The translations under genes and the position numbers were made by a program. From NCBI GenBank assembly GCA_903888395.1, contig CAISTO010000213.1, positions 1 to 31,606 of the forward strand: a stretch of 31,606 nt of DNA, in the 5' to 3' direction. Position 1 is the stretch's first letter; each line of letters begins with the position of its first letter. The notes beneath the pieces were generated by a model. The model was given only the letters and a program-made list of their open reading frames with translations, did not search any database and had not been told where the DNA came from. This document shows, piece after piece, positions 15,130 to 22,441 of this stretch. The stretch comes from an uncultured Bacteroidota bacterium. GTDB lineage: Bacteria > Bacteroidota > Bacteroidia > UKL13-3.

Positions 15130-15879
15130 ATGAAAACAATTCAATATTTTACAACATTACTTCTCTTGTTTTTTCTTTCAATTAATATTTCTATTTGCCA
15201 AAATATTTTAGAAAACAACACCGTCATTAAACTTAATGCAACTGCATTTTATCAGAGTATAACTAGGGATAAATTTTCTCAAATTATTGATGTAAGAACA
15301 CCAGAAGAATTTTCTGAAGGATTTATAGCAAATGCAATAAATGTAAATTGGAATGATAATAGTTTTGATGCTGAAGTTTTAAAATTTAACAAAACTAAAC
15401 CCGTATATGTATATTGTTTAGCAGGTGGAAGAAGTGCAAGTGCCTCAATAAAATTAAAGAAATTAGGCTATATAACTGTTTATGATTTAAAAGGAGGTAT
15501 GAATGCTTGGCGTAATGCTAATTTACCTGTTCAGCTAATTGTAAATGGCCCCCTAGTTGATAAAAAAGGTATAAATCCTACTGAATTTAATAACATCATT
15601 AATAAAAAAGGATTAGTTTTAGTAGATGTTTATGCTCCTTGGTGTGGCCCATGTAAAATAATGGCTCCGTTTTTAGAAGAAATTGCTTTAGCGAGAAAAA
15701 ATAAATTAACTTTTTTGAAAATAAATAATGATGATAACCAAGAAATTGTTAAATTCTTATTTGTTGATGAATTGCCAACACTCATATTATATAAAAACGG
15801 TAAAAGAGTTTACACCAATATTGGTTTAATTAGTAAAGACGATTTGCTGAAAGTGATAGATGCAAATTTGAAAAATTAG
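15130..15879 (+). CDS. Periplasmic rhodanese-thioredoxin fusion protein
   Basis: 249 residues with three parts. Residues 1-24 are a signal peptide (hydrophobic TTLLLLFFLSINISIC; no valid lipobox). Residues about 36-134 are a single rhodanese domain with QIIDVRTPEEF (51-61), the active-site loop YCLAGGRSAS with Cys96, and KGGMNAWRNANLPV. Residues about 148-249 are a thioredoxin fold with WCGPCK (171-176) and the cis-proline before TL (Pro216). Both catalytic sites are intact. It is likely an exported sulfur-transfer or disulfide-handling protein, perhaps passing persulfide or electrons between the two sites; substrate unknown. It is monocistronic and convergent with the MFS gene, 10 bp apart. 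Confidence 0.88.
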   Translation: MKTIQYFTTLLLLFFLSINISICQNILENNTVIKLNATAFYQSITRDKFSQIIDVRTPEEFSEGFIANAINVNWNDNSFDAEVLKFNKTKPVYVYCLAGGRSASASIKLKKLGYITVYDLKGGMNAWRNANLPVQLIVNGPLVDKKGINPTEFNNIINKKGLVLVDVYAPWCGPCKIMAPFLEEIALARKNKLTFLKINNDDNQEIVKFLFVDELPTLILYKNGKRVYTNIGLISKDDLLKVIDANLKN

Positions 15880-15889
15880 TTCCTTGTTA

Positions 15890-17110
15890 TTATTTTACAA
15901 AACGATGTTTTGACAAAGTTCGAGCAGCTAAATAGCCACTCATTATCATTAGGGCAGCAGCAAGGTAAAAAGGTGCACCCGGCAAATAATACATAGAATT
16001 TTTAGCTGTAGAATAAGCAAACAAATTAGTCATAATTAGTGGACCAATAATAGATGTCAAACTAATTAAACTTGTTAGTGCACCTTGCAATTCGCCTTGT
16101 TCTGTGTCAGGAACTTGGTTTGAAATTAAACCTTGCAAAGCAGGACCTGCAATTCCACCGAGACAATATGGTAATAGGAAAACAAACATCATCCAACTTT
16201 GCCATGCTATTCCAAATAATATTAATCCAAAAGCATATAAAGCTATTCCCAAATAAATAGATTTATTTACGCCTAATTTAGGGTTAATTATTCTGATTAA
16301 AAATCCTTGAACTAATGAAACAAGAACACCAACTGCAGCCAATGAATAACCAACCATTTCTGCGTCCCAATTGAATTTAAAAATGGTATAATAACTCCAA
16401 TTTGATTGCACCGCATGAGATGCAATATAAATTAAAACCAACGATGCCACTAAACCAGAAACCACTGGATATTTTTTTAAATGTTTCAATGATCCAATTG
16501 GATTAGCACGCTTCCATTCAAATTTTCTTTGATTTTCTTTCAATAATGATTCTGGTAATACAAAATAACCATATAACACATTTATTAAAGTTAATCCGGC
16601 TGCAACTAAAAACGGAACACTTGGTCCCCATTTACTACAAACACCACCAATTACAGGGCCTATTATAAATCCTAAACCAAAGGCGGCACCAATTAAACCA
16701 AAGTTTTGTGCACGTTTTTCGGGAGAACTTATATCGGCTATGTATGCTGTAGCGGTTGTTATACTTGCACCCATAATTCCGGCAAGTAATCTGCCTATGA
16801 ATAACCAAACAATGGAAGGTGCATACGCATGTAAAATATAATCTAATCCTAAACCCAAAAGCGAAAGTAATAAAACGGGTCTTCTTCCAAATCTATCACT
16901 TAATCCACCCAAAATAGGTGAAAATATAAATTGCATGATAGCAAAACTAAAAACTAACCATCCACCATAACGTGAGGCCTCAGAAATGCTTTCTCCAGTT
17001 AAATTTTCTATTAATTTTGGAACTACTGGTATGATAATTCCAAGCCCAATAACATCTACCAAAATGGTTATAAATATAAATCCTAATGCTGCATTTCTCT
17101 TTACTGTCAT
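15890..17110 (-). CDS. TetA-like major facilitator superfamily exporter (DHA1/TCR group)
   Basis: 406 residues, about 12 transmembrane helices. The N-terminus has the drug:H+ antiporter motif around Asp19 (DVIGLGIIIPVVPKLIENL, 19-37). Motif A is GGLSDRFGRRPV at 68-79, and motif C is GLGFIIGPVIGG at 145-156. These and the RLLAGIMGASITTATAYIAD stretch resemble class TetA tetracycline exporters closely, but chromosomal Bacteroidota genomes carry many such paralogs without known resistance, so the substrate is open. No tetR-like regulator lies nearby. A weak promoter-like TACATTCG lies upstream at 17130-17137. Confidence 0.85.
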   Translation of the reverse strand: MTVKRNAALGFIFITILVDVIGLGIIIPVVPKLIENLTGESISEASRYGGWLVFSFAIMQFIFSPILGGLSDRFGRRPVLLLSLLGLGLDYILHAYAPSIVWLFIGRLLAGIMGASITTATAYIADISSPEKRAQNFGLIGAAFGLGFIIGPVIGGVCSKWGPSVPFLVAAGLTLINVLYGYFVLPESLLKENQRKFEWKRANPIGSLKHLKKYPVVSGLVASLVLIYIASHAVQSNWSYYTIFKFNWDAEMVGYSLAAVGVLVSLVQGFLIRIINPKLGVNKSIYLGIALYAFGLILFGIAWQSWMMFVFLLPYCLGGIAGPALQGLISNQVPDTEQGELQGALTSLISLTSIIGPLIMTNLFAYSTAKNSMYYLPGAPFYLAAALMIMSGYLAARTLSKHRFVK

Positions 17111-17129
17111 TCCTTAGTTTTTTAGCTAA

Positions 17130-17137
17130 CGAATGTA
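17130..17137 (-). promoter_or_regulatory. Candidate -7 element for the MFS gene
   Basis: On the minus strand this reads TACATTCG, a TTCG variant of TAnnTTTG, 19 bp before the start codon. No clear TTG element lies at the expected distance upstream, so the call is weak. Confidence 0.3.
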
Positions 17138-17408
17138 TTAAATTTATAGGTTTTAAAAAACGAAAGACTTTTTAGTTTGATATATATATTCAGTGAAGTT
17201 TTATAATAGTTATTAACTTAGTGAAAGGAATAGTATGAATATTTGGAAAGTTTCTTATGGTCTTAATATTAATCACTTAACATTGTTAATTCATTGGAAT
17301 TATTATCAATTATAAAAATATTTCTGTAGTTTTAATCATTTATTTATAGATTAAATGTAAAAAAACGAATATGACAAATCGTAATATCAATAAATTATCA
17401 AATATTAC
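17138..17408. other. Intergenic stretch without a supported gene
   Basis: Very AT-rich sequence between the divergent MFS and lipoprotein genes. It holds only very short open frames, such as 27 codons from an ATG at 17235, none with a recognisable protein feature. No hairpin with a T-run and no repeat stand out. It presumably carries promoter DNA for both flanking genes. Confidence 0.6.
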
Positions 17409-17416
17409 TAAATTCG
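17409..17416 (+). promoter_or_regulatory. Candidate -7 element for the lipoprotein gene
   Basis: TAAATTCG, a TTCG variant of TAnnTTTG, 24 bp before the ATG at 17441. No TTG at the expected upstream spacing is visible, so this rests on the -7 match alone. Confidence 0.3.
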
Positions 17417-17440
17417 TAAATGATTTTAAAAGAAATTACC

Positions 17441-18391
17441 ATGAATAAAATTCACACTTTAATTTTAATTGTTGCTTTTGCCGCTTTTGCATCTTGTATC
17501 AGAGATCCTTCAAAAGATGACATATACACAAATAATACAGGTCCATATGAGCCAACTACTTCTGTAACCCTAACAGATAGTTTTGGTTCAAATATAATTT
17601 ACAGAAAAGAAGCTACTGCAAATATTATGGTAGCTATTAAAATGAAAGCGGGAGTTTCTCTTAAAACTTTAAAAATTGAAAGAAGAATTGACTTAGATGC
17701 ACCAGAAATTGTTTCATTTAATGACAGAGTAGATACGGTAACTAATTTTAAATCTACTTACACTCTTACTGATAATATTGTTACGCCTTTAACAGAGGGT
17801 TCAATAATTACTTATATGATTACAGTTACTGATTCTAAACTTTTAGTAGCTACAGCCTCTATTTTTTATATTGTAAAAAGAGAAAATAATGTTTTAATTT
17901 CTAAAGACATTGAATTGGCTGGCCAAAAAAATACTTTATTAGATAAAAACTTTCAAGGATTGGTAAATAACTTTGAATCATATTCTAATGGCGGAACTGG
18001 AAATGCAGGTATAAACTCCTATTATATTGATTTTGTTTATTATTTTGACCCAACGAATTTAAATGTGTTTGCATCTCCAAATAATGTAATGGCAGAAAAT
18101 TCTTATTGGGCATCTGAAATTTCCACATGGTCTAGGCAAAATGATACTAAGTTTAAAATTACTAGTATCAATGCAGTTCAATTTGATTCAATTAAAAGTA
18201 CTAGCAAGTCAGATGATTCTTTTTATAACACAGACTTTTCAACGGGTTCCACAGATAAAATCACTAATTTTTTATTAAATGATGTTTATGCATTTAGAAA
18301 TGTATACGGAAAAGTTGGTTTGCTAAAATTCACTCAAGTAGCCTCAGACGAAACCGGTTCAATCAAAGTTCAAATCATTTGTCAAAAATAG
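17441..18391 (+). CDS. Lipoprotein of unknown function, possibly surface-exposed
   Basis: I place the start at ATG 17441 rather than 17420, because it puts a compact lipoprotein signal at the N-terminus: MNKIHTLILIVAFAAFASC with lipobox FASC (Cys19). The mature protein is about 298 residues, rich in Ser, Thr, Asn and Asp, with predicted beta character and no further membrane segment. Shortly after the Cys comes SKDD (24-27), which resembles the Lys-Asp-Asp type export signal described for surface lipoproteins of Bacteroidota. I do not recognise the family; repeated immunoglobulin-like strands are possible but not shown. It is monocistronic and ends before a bidirectional terminator. Confidence 0.75.
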   Translation: MNKIHTLILIVAFAAFASCIRDPSKDDIYTNNTGPYEPTTSVTLTDSFGSNIIYRKEATANIMVAIKMKAGVSLKTLKIERRIDLDAPEIVSFNDRVDTVTNFKSTYTLTDNIVTPLTEGSIITYMITVTDSKLLVATASIFYIVKRENNVLISKDIELAGQKNTLLDKNFQGLVNNFESYSNGGTGNAGINSYYIDFVYYFDPTNLNVFASPNNVMAENSYWASEISTWSRQNDTKFKITSINAVQFDSIKSTSKSDDSFYNTDFSTGSTDKITNFLLNDVYAFRNVYGKVGLLKFTQVASDETGSIKVQIICQK

Positions 18392-18412
18392 TTTCAATAA
18401 ATAATTTTTAAC

Positions 18413-18447
18413 AAAAAAAGCTGCTCAATATTTGGGCAGCTTTTTTT
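18413..18447. terminator. Bidirectional terminator between the lipoprotein gene and proS
   Basis: AAAAAAAGCTGC (18413-18424) pairs with GCAGCTTTTTTT (18436-18447) around a short central segment. A-run on one side and T-run on the other allow it to act on both strands. It lies 21 bp past the lipoprotein stop and about 30 bp past the proS stop. Confidence 0.9.
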
Positions 18448-18476
18448 ATGTATTTTATAAATATAAAAATTATAAA

Positions 18477-19961
18477 TTAGTATGCTTTTGCAAATAAAAC
18501 TCTTTGAGTAGAAGTATTACCTGTTAACACACAAATACCTTCTTCTTGAGCATTATTTAAAGGTACACAACGAATAGTTGCTTTACTTAATTCTTTTATC
18601 TTTTCTTCAGTTTCGCTGGTTCCATCCCAATGCGCACTTACAAATCCGGTTTTGTTATCTAACGCATCTTTAAATTCATCCCAAGTGTTTACAACATGAA
18701 TATGTGAATTTCTATATTCTAATGCTTTATTGTAAATATTATCCTGAATTTCATTCAATAAATTACTGATGGTTTCAGGTAAATTTTCTACACTGATTAT
18801 TTCTTTTGTTTTTGTATCACGTCTGGCTAATTCAACGTTACCTGCAGCCACATCACGCGGACCAATTGCTATGCGCAATGGAACACCTTTTAACTCATAA
18901 TCTGCAAATTTATAACCAGGAGAAATTCCATCTCTGTCGTCTAATTTTACTAAAACACCTTTGGCTTTTAAAGCAGAAAAATATTCACGGGCTTTTTCTA
19001 AAACCAATGCTTTTTCATCTTCTTTTTTACCTGTAATAGGTACAATTACCACTTGAATAGGTGCTAATCTTGGAGGTAAAACCAATCCTTCATCATCGCT
19101 ATGACACATAATCAGTGCGCCCATTAATCGGGTAGAAACGCCCCAACTGGTAGCCCAAACATAATCTTTTACATTTTCTTTGCTTACAAATTTTACATCA
19201 AATGCTTTAGCAAAATTTTGACCTAAAAAGTGACTCGTTCCCATTTGCAAAGCTTTTCCATCTTGCATTAAACCTTCAATACAAAAAGTTTCATCAGCGC
19301 CAGCAAAACGTTCGTTTTCGGTTTTTATTCCTTTTATAACTGGAACCGCCATTACATTTTCGGCAAAGTCGGCATATACTTCCAACATTTGTTTAGTTTC
19401 GGCCAATGCTTCTTCCTTAGTTGCGTGAGCAGTATGTCCTTCTTGCCATAAAAATTCAGCAGTACGTAAAAACAAACGTGTACGCATTTCCCAACGAACC
19501 ACATTGGCCCACTGGTTAATTAATATGGGTAAATCTCTATAACTTTGAATCCAATCGCGGTAAGTATTCCAAATAATGGCTTCACTAGTTGGACGAACAA
19601 TCAATTCTTCTTCCAATTTTGCTTCAGGATCAACCATTAATTTACCCGGTCTATCTGGATCCGTTTTTAAACGATAGTGTGTTACAATGGCACATTCTTT
19701 TGCAAATCCTTCTGCATTTTTTTCTTCTGCTTCAAACAAACTTTTTGGGACAAATAATGGAAAGTAGGCATTTTGATGACCTGTTTCTTTAAATCTTCTA
19801 TCTAAGTCAGCTTGCATTTTTTCCCAAATGGCGTAACCATAAGGTTTTATAACCATACATCCTTTTACCGCTGAATGTTGAGCTAAATCTGCTTGTTCTA
19901 CTAAATTATTATACCACGCTGAATAGTTTTCACTGCGTTTTATTTTTTTAAATTCTGCCAT
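18477..19961 (-). CDS. proS: Prolyl-tRNA synthetase, short archaeal/eukaryote-like type
   Basis: 494 residues; charges tRNA-Pro with proline. Class II motifs are present: RPTSE at 123-127, motif 2 RWEMRTRLFLRTAEFLWQEG (156-175) followed by HTAHA, and motif 3 WGVSTRLMGALIM (273-285). The INS editing domain that bacterial-type enzymes (about 570 aa) carry between motifs 2 and 3 is absent. The C-terminus ends VLFAKAY with terminal Tyr, typical of the archaeal-like group, which is standard in Bacteroidota. The ATG at 19961 gives the conserved opening KIKRSENYSAWYNNLV. Monocistronic. Confidence 0.97.
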   Translation of the reverse strand: MAEFKKIKRSENYSAWYNNLVEQADLAQHSAVKGCMVIKPYGYAIWEKMQADLDRRFKETGHQNAYFPLFVPKSLFEAEEKNAEGFAKECAIVTHYRLKTDPDRPGKLMVDPEAKLEEELIVRPTSEAIIWNTYRDWIQSYRDLPILINQWANVVRWEMRTRLFLRTAEFLWQEGHTAHATKEEALAETKQMLEVYADFAENVMAVPVIKGIKTENERFAGADETFCIEGLMQDGKALQMGTSHFLGQNFAKAFDVKFVSKENVKDYVWATSWGVSTRLMGALIMCHSDDEGLVLPPRLAPIQVVIVPITGKKEDEKALVLEKAREYFSALKAKGVLVKLDDRDGISPGYKFADYELKGVPLRIAIGPRDVAAGNVELARRDTKTKEIISVENLPETISNLLNEIQDNIYNKALEYRNSHIHVVNTWDEFKDALDNKTGFVSAHWDGTSETEEKIKELSKATIRCVPLNNAQEEGICVLTGNTSTQRVLFAKAY

Positions 19962-19978
19962 AATTTTTTATCGAGGTG

Positions 19979-19986
19979 CGAATGTA
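19979..19986 (-). promoter_or_regulatory. Candidate -7 element for proS
   Basis: The minus strand reads TACATTCG followed by CACC, 17 bp before the proS ATG. It equals the element in front of the MFS gene. No TTG lies at the usual distance upstream, so support is only moderate. Confidence 0.35.
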
Positions 19987-20047
19987 ACAATGATTTTTGA
20001 TTTTTGATGGATGATTTGTGATATCAACAACAACTGTAGCGGCAGAA

Positions 20048-20084
20048 CTATGTGTCTGCCAAAATGTTTAAGTCAGACACATAG
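20048..20084. repeat. Intergenic inverted repeat with two alternative pairings
   Basis: CTATGTGTCTG (20048-20058) is the exact reverse complement of CAGACACATAG (20074-20084), an 11-bp stem with a 15-nt loop. An alternative pairing joins GCCAAAA (20058-20064) to TTTTGGC just outside (20086-20092). No T-run follows on either strand, so it is not a standard terminator. It lies between nadD and proS, both minus strand. Confidence 0.7.
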
Positions 20085-20106
20085 GTTTTGGCCTTAACAA
20101 TTATCT

Positions 20107-20138
20107 ATCAACTTATCAACCAATCAACTTATTCAACC
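20107..20138. repeat. Four imperfect copies of an 8-bp unit at the nadD 3' end
   Basis: Units ATCAACTT, ATCAACCA, ATCAACTT and ATTCAACC follow one another head to tail. The last unit overlaps the final codons and stop of nadD (20133-20138). Confidence 0.6.
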
Positions 20139-20714
20139 TATTCGGTATAATTCTTTTTCATCAATAAATTCTCTAACCAATTTTGGAACTAAGTACTTAA
20201 TTGATTTGCCAGCTTGCAAAGTTTCGCGAACATAAGTAGAGGAAATATTAAGCAATGGAACTTCAAATATTTTGATGTTTTTATGGTTAGCTAGCAATGG
20301 ATTTTCATGAAATCCAACCCTCCTGTAAACGAACAATTGGTAGTTGTTCAATATGGTTTCATAATCTTTCCATAAATGAAAACTTTGTAAATTATCACCA
20401 CCAATAATTGGAGTAAATTGATGCTCAGGATATTTTTCAGAAAGCGTAGTTAACGTTAAAGTTGTATAACTTGGCTTTGGTAAAGTAAATTCTATATCAC
20501 AAGTTTCAAATCTATCATCATCGGCAATAGCCAATTCAATCATTTGCAAACGAAGGTTTTCATCCAACAAATCGTCATTTATTTTAAAAGGATTTTGCGG
20601 ACTCACTACGAACCAAATTTTATCAATTTCGGTGTATTCCACCATGTAATTTGCTATGAGCAAATGACCAGTGTGAATAGGATTAAACGAACCAAAAAGT
20701 AAACCAATATTCAT
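20133..20714 (-). CDS. nadD: Nicotinate-nucleotide adenylyltransferase
   Basis: 193 residues. It adenylates nicotinate mononucleotide to deamido-NAD in NAD synthesis. The nucleotidyltransferase signature GSFNPIHTGH is at 8-17 and the second motif ISSTYVR at 157-163; IIGGDNLQSFHLWKDYETIL in the middle is typical of NadD. The ATG directly abuts the gmk stop (no gap), so it is translated from the same message as gmk. Stop is TGA, placed in an 8-bp repeat tract. Confidence 0.95.
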   Translation of the reverse strand: MNIGLLFGSFNPIHTGHLLIANYMVEYTEIDKIWFVVSPQNPFKINDDLLDENLRLQMIELAIADDDRFETCDIEFTLPKPSYTTLTLTTLSEKYPEHQFTPIIGGDNLQSFHLWKDYETILNNYQLFVYRRVGFHENPLLANHKNIKIFEVPLLNISSTYVRETLQAGKSIKYLVPKLVREFIDEKELYRIG

Positions 20715-21278
20715 TTATTTTGCTATAAAATTGCTTACTAATTGTTCTGCTTTTGCCAATGCTTCCGATAAGTTTTCATTGATCAAAACTGTTTCAAATT
20801 TATTTTCATAAGCCAATTCTAACACCGCTTTTCCAATTCTTATTTGGAGTGTTTCTTCCGTTTCAGTCGATCTGTCTTTTAGTCGTTTGGCCAATGCTTC
20901 AATGCTTGGAGGTTTTACAAAAATGGCCAATGCTTTATCTTCAAAATATTTTTTTAAATTTAAACCACCCACCACATCTACATCAAAAATTACTACTTTT
21001 CCTTCGCTCCAAATTCTATCTATTTCCGATTTTAAAGTTCCATAAAAGTTTCCACCATAAACTTCTTCATATTCCAAGAATTCACCATGAACCAATTTGT
21101 TTTTGAAGTCTTCATGACTTAAAAAATAATAGTCTTTTCCATTTGCTTCATTGGCTCTTTGCGCACGTGTACATGCCGAAACAGAAAAAGCCAATTGCTT
21201 ATTAACACTTAACAAATGCTTTACAATGGTGGTTTTTCCGCTTCCACTTGGAGCACAAAATATAATTACTTTATTCAT
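20715..21278 (-). CDS. gmk: Guanylate kinase
   Basis: 187 residues; phosphorylates GMP to GDP. The P-loop APSGSGKT is at 9-16. The GMP-binding region includes SVSACTRAQRANEANGKDYY and GEFLEYEEVYGGNFYGTLKS, and the lid has RLKDRSTETEETLQIRI. Somewhat shorter than E. coli Gmk (207 aa) but all motifs are present. It lies between yicC and nadD on the same strand; yicC-gmk linkage is widely conserved in bacteria. Confidence 0.96.
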   Translation of the reverse strand: MNKVIIFCAPSGSGKTTIVKHLLSVNKQLAFSVSACTRAQRANEANGKDYYFLSHEDFKNKLVHGEFLEYEEVYGGNFYGTLKSEIDRIWSEGKVVIFDVDVVGGLNLKKYFEDKALAIFVKPPSIEALAKRLKDRSTETEETLQIRIGKAVLELAYENKFETVLINENLSEALAKAEQLVSNFIAK

Positions 21279-21369
21279 TTATTCTTTTTTATCTACTGTA
21301 TATTGCGCTGATAAACGCAGATAATGCAGGTTGGTTTATATTTTCTATCGCAAATTAAACAGTTTCTCA

Positions 21370-21397
21370 GCGAAATTCTGCGAAATTTGCGTGAAAT
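21370..21397. repeat. Short-period repeat in the yicC-gmk gap
   Basis: GCGAAATT occurs at 21370-21377 and again at 21380-21387, then GCGTGAAAT at 21389-21397: a 10-bp period. Upstream in the same gap GCGCTGATAAACGCAG (21305-21320) is a related, partly inverted sequence. The 125-bp gap holds no gene. Confidence 0.5.
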
Positions 21398-21403
21398 AAA
21401 AAC

Positions 21404-22276
21404 TTAACAAATATTGTTAATTTGTTCCTTTATTTTCTCCAATTCGTCTTTCATTTCCACCACCAATCGTTGCATGTTACTGTCATTGCTTTTGCTACCG
21501 ATGGTGTTTATTTCTCTACCAATTTCTTGTGCTATAAAACCTAATTTTTTACCATTGGTTTCTTGTTGCAATGTTTGTAAAAAATATTGACAATGTTCAC
21601 TCAATCTCGACTTTTCTTCATTGATATCTAACTTTTCAATGTAATAAATCAACTCTTGTTCAAACCTGTTTTTGTCAATCAAGTCAGTTTGTAAGCTGCT
21701 TAATTCTTTGGCAATTTTGTTTCTTATAAATTCAACTCTTGCGGTTTCAAAAGGTGTTAAAGCTTTCAGTTTTGAATGAATACTATTGCACAAAGCACTT
21801 AATTCTACACATAAATTTTCACCCTCACGTAACCTGAAATTATTGAATTCAACCAATGCGTTGTTAACTGTATTTACTATTGTTTTCCAATCATCTTCAT
21901 TCGTTCCTTCTTCCTCTTTACTTTGAATGATACCAGGAAAATCAAATACAGATTTGAATAAATGTTGACTTTCCATTCCTGTTTGCGTGGCAATTTTATT
22001 GATTTCTTGTAAATAAAATTGAGCCACATCTTGATTGATAGGTAACAATTGCGCTACTGCATTTTTCTGAGAAATAATGATTCCAATGCTGATACTTCCA
22101 CGTTCTAATTTTTTTGATAAATCATTTCGTAGCTCCAATTCCTTATTTTGCAAATTACGAGGCATGCGAATATTAATGTCTAAAAACTTGCCATTTAAAG
22201 CTTTGATTTCAACTTTGCAGTTAAAAGTTTCGGTTTCAGTTTCAGCTTGGCCAAAACCTGTCATTGATTTTATCAT
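21404..22276 (-). CDS. yicC: YicC family endoribonuclease
   Basis: 290 residues. The N-terminus MIKSMTGFGQAETE is the family hallmark, and the C-terminal domain has EKLDINEEKSRLSEHCQYFL and LGFIAQEIGREINTIGSKSN, matching the conserved REINTIGSK block. E. coli YicC has been described as an RNase that helps degrade small RNA. The last 30 residues are strongly helical and charged (EMKDELEKIKEQINNI), likely coiled coil. It heads the minus-strand group yicC-gmk-nadD and is divergent from crcB. Confidence 0.94.
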   Translation of the reverse strand: MIKSMTGFGQAETETETFNCKVEIKALNGKFLDINIRMPRNLQNKELELRNDLSKKLERGSISIGIIISQKNAVAQLLPINQDVAQFYLQEINKIATQTGMESQHLFKSVFDFPGIIQSKEEEGTNEDDWKTIVNTVNNALVEFNNFRLREGENLCVELSALCNSIHSKLKALTPFETARVEFIRNKIAKELSSLQTDLIDKNRFEQELIYYIEKLDINEEKSRLSEHCQYFLQTLQQETNGKKLGFIAQEIGREINTIGSKSNDSNMQRLVVEMKDELEKIKEQINNIC

Positions 22277-22294
22277 AATTAAAAAAAAAGAAGG

Positions 22295-22302
22295 CGAAAG
22301 TA
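22295..22302 (-). promoter_or_regulatory. Candidate -7 element for yicC
   Basis: Minus strand TACTTTCG followed by CC, 18 bp before the yicC ATG. It is again a TTCG variant of TAnnTTTG. No TTG element found at the right spacing. Confidence 0.35.
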
Positions 22303-22374
22303 GACTAAAATTATGAAGTTTAAATTATGAATTATGAAAGTTGAATTTTGTAGCTCAAAAAAAATTACATAATA

Positions 22375-22420
22375 CTTTCAATCTTTCAATCTTTCATTTT
22401 TCTAATCTTGTAATCTTTCA
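22375..22420. repeat. Repeats of the word ATCTTTCA before crcB
   Basis: CTTTCA at 22375-22380, then ATCTTTCA at 22381-22388 and 22389-22396, and a further exact copy at 22413-22420. A facing TGAAAGT (22335-22341) could pair with ACTTTCA (22374-22380). The tract surrounds the crcB promoter region. Confidence 0.55.
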
Positions 22421-22436
22421 ATTTCGATTATATTTG
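22408..22436 (+). promoter_or_regulatory. Promoter of crcB, probably giving a leaderless transcript
   Basis: TTG (22408-22410), 18 bp, then TATATTTG (22429-22436), an exact TAnnTTTG match. The crcB ATG begins at 22442, only 6 bp after the element, where transcription would be expected to start. No fluoride-riboswitch-like fold is possible in such a short leader. Confidence 0.6.
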
Positions 22437-22441
22437 CCTCA

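Noticed and set aside
15898..15912. CAAAACGATGTTTTG as a terminator between the rhodanese-thioredoxin and MFS genes
   Set aside because: The stem is only 6 bp, lies inside the MFS coding end and has no T-run.
17235..17318. Small open frame of 27 codons in the MFS-lipoprotein gap
   Set aside because: No promoter at the right place, no signal or motif, expected by chance in AT-rich DNA.
17420..17440. Upstream ATG at 17420 as the lipoprotein start
   Set aside because: It adds MILKEIT before a complete lipoprotein signal starting at 17441; the shorter form fits signal peptidase II substrates better.
20041..20138. CRISPR-like repeats
   Set aside because: The repeats are short, without unique spacers of regular length, and no cas genes are near. 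The same holds for the other repeat tracts.
22317..22441. Fluoride riboswitch upstream of crcB
   Set aside because: No conserved crcB-motif core was found, and the promoter places the transcript start at the ATG.
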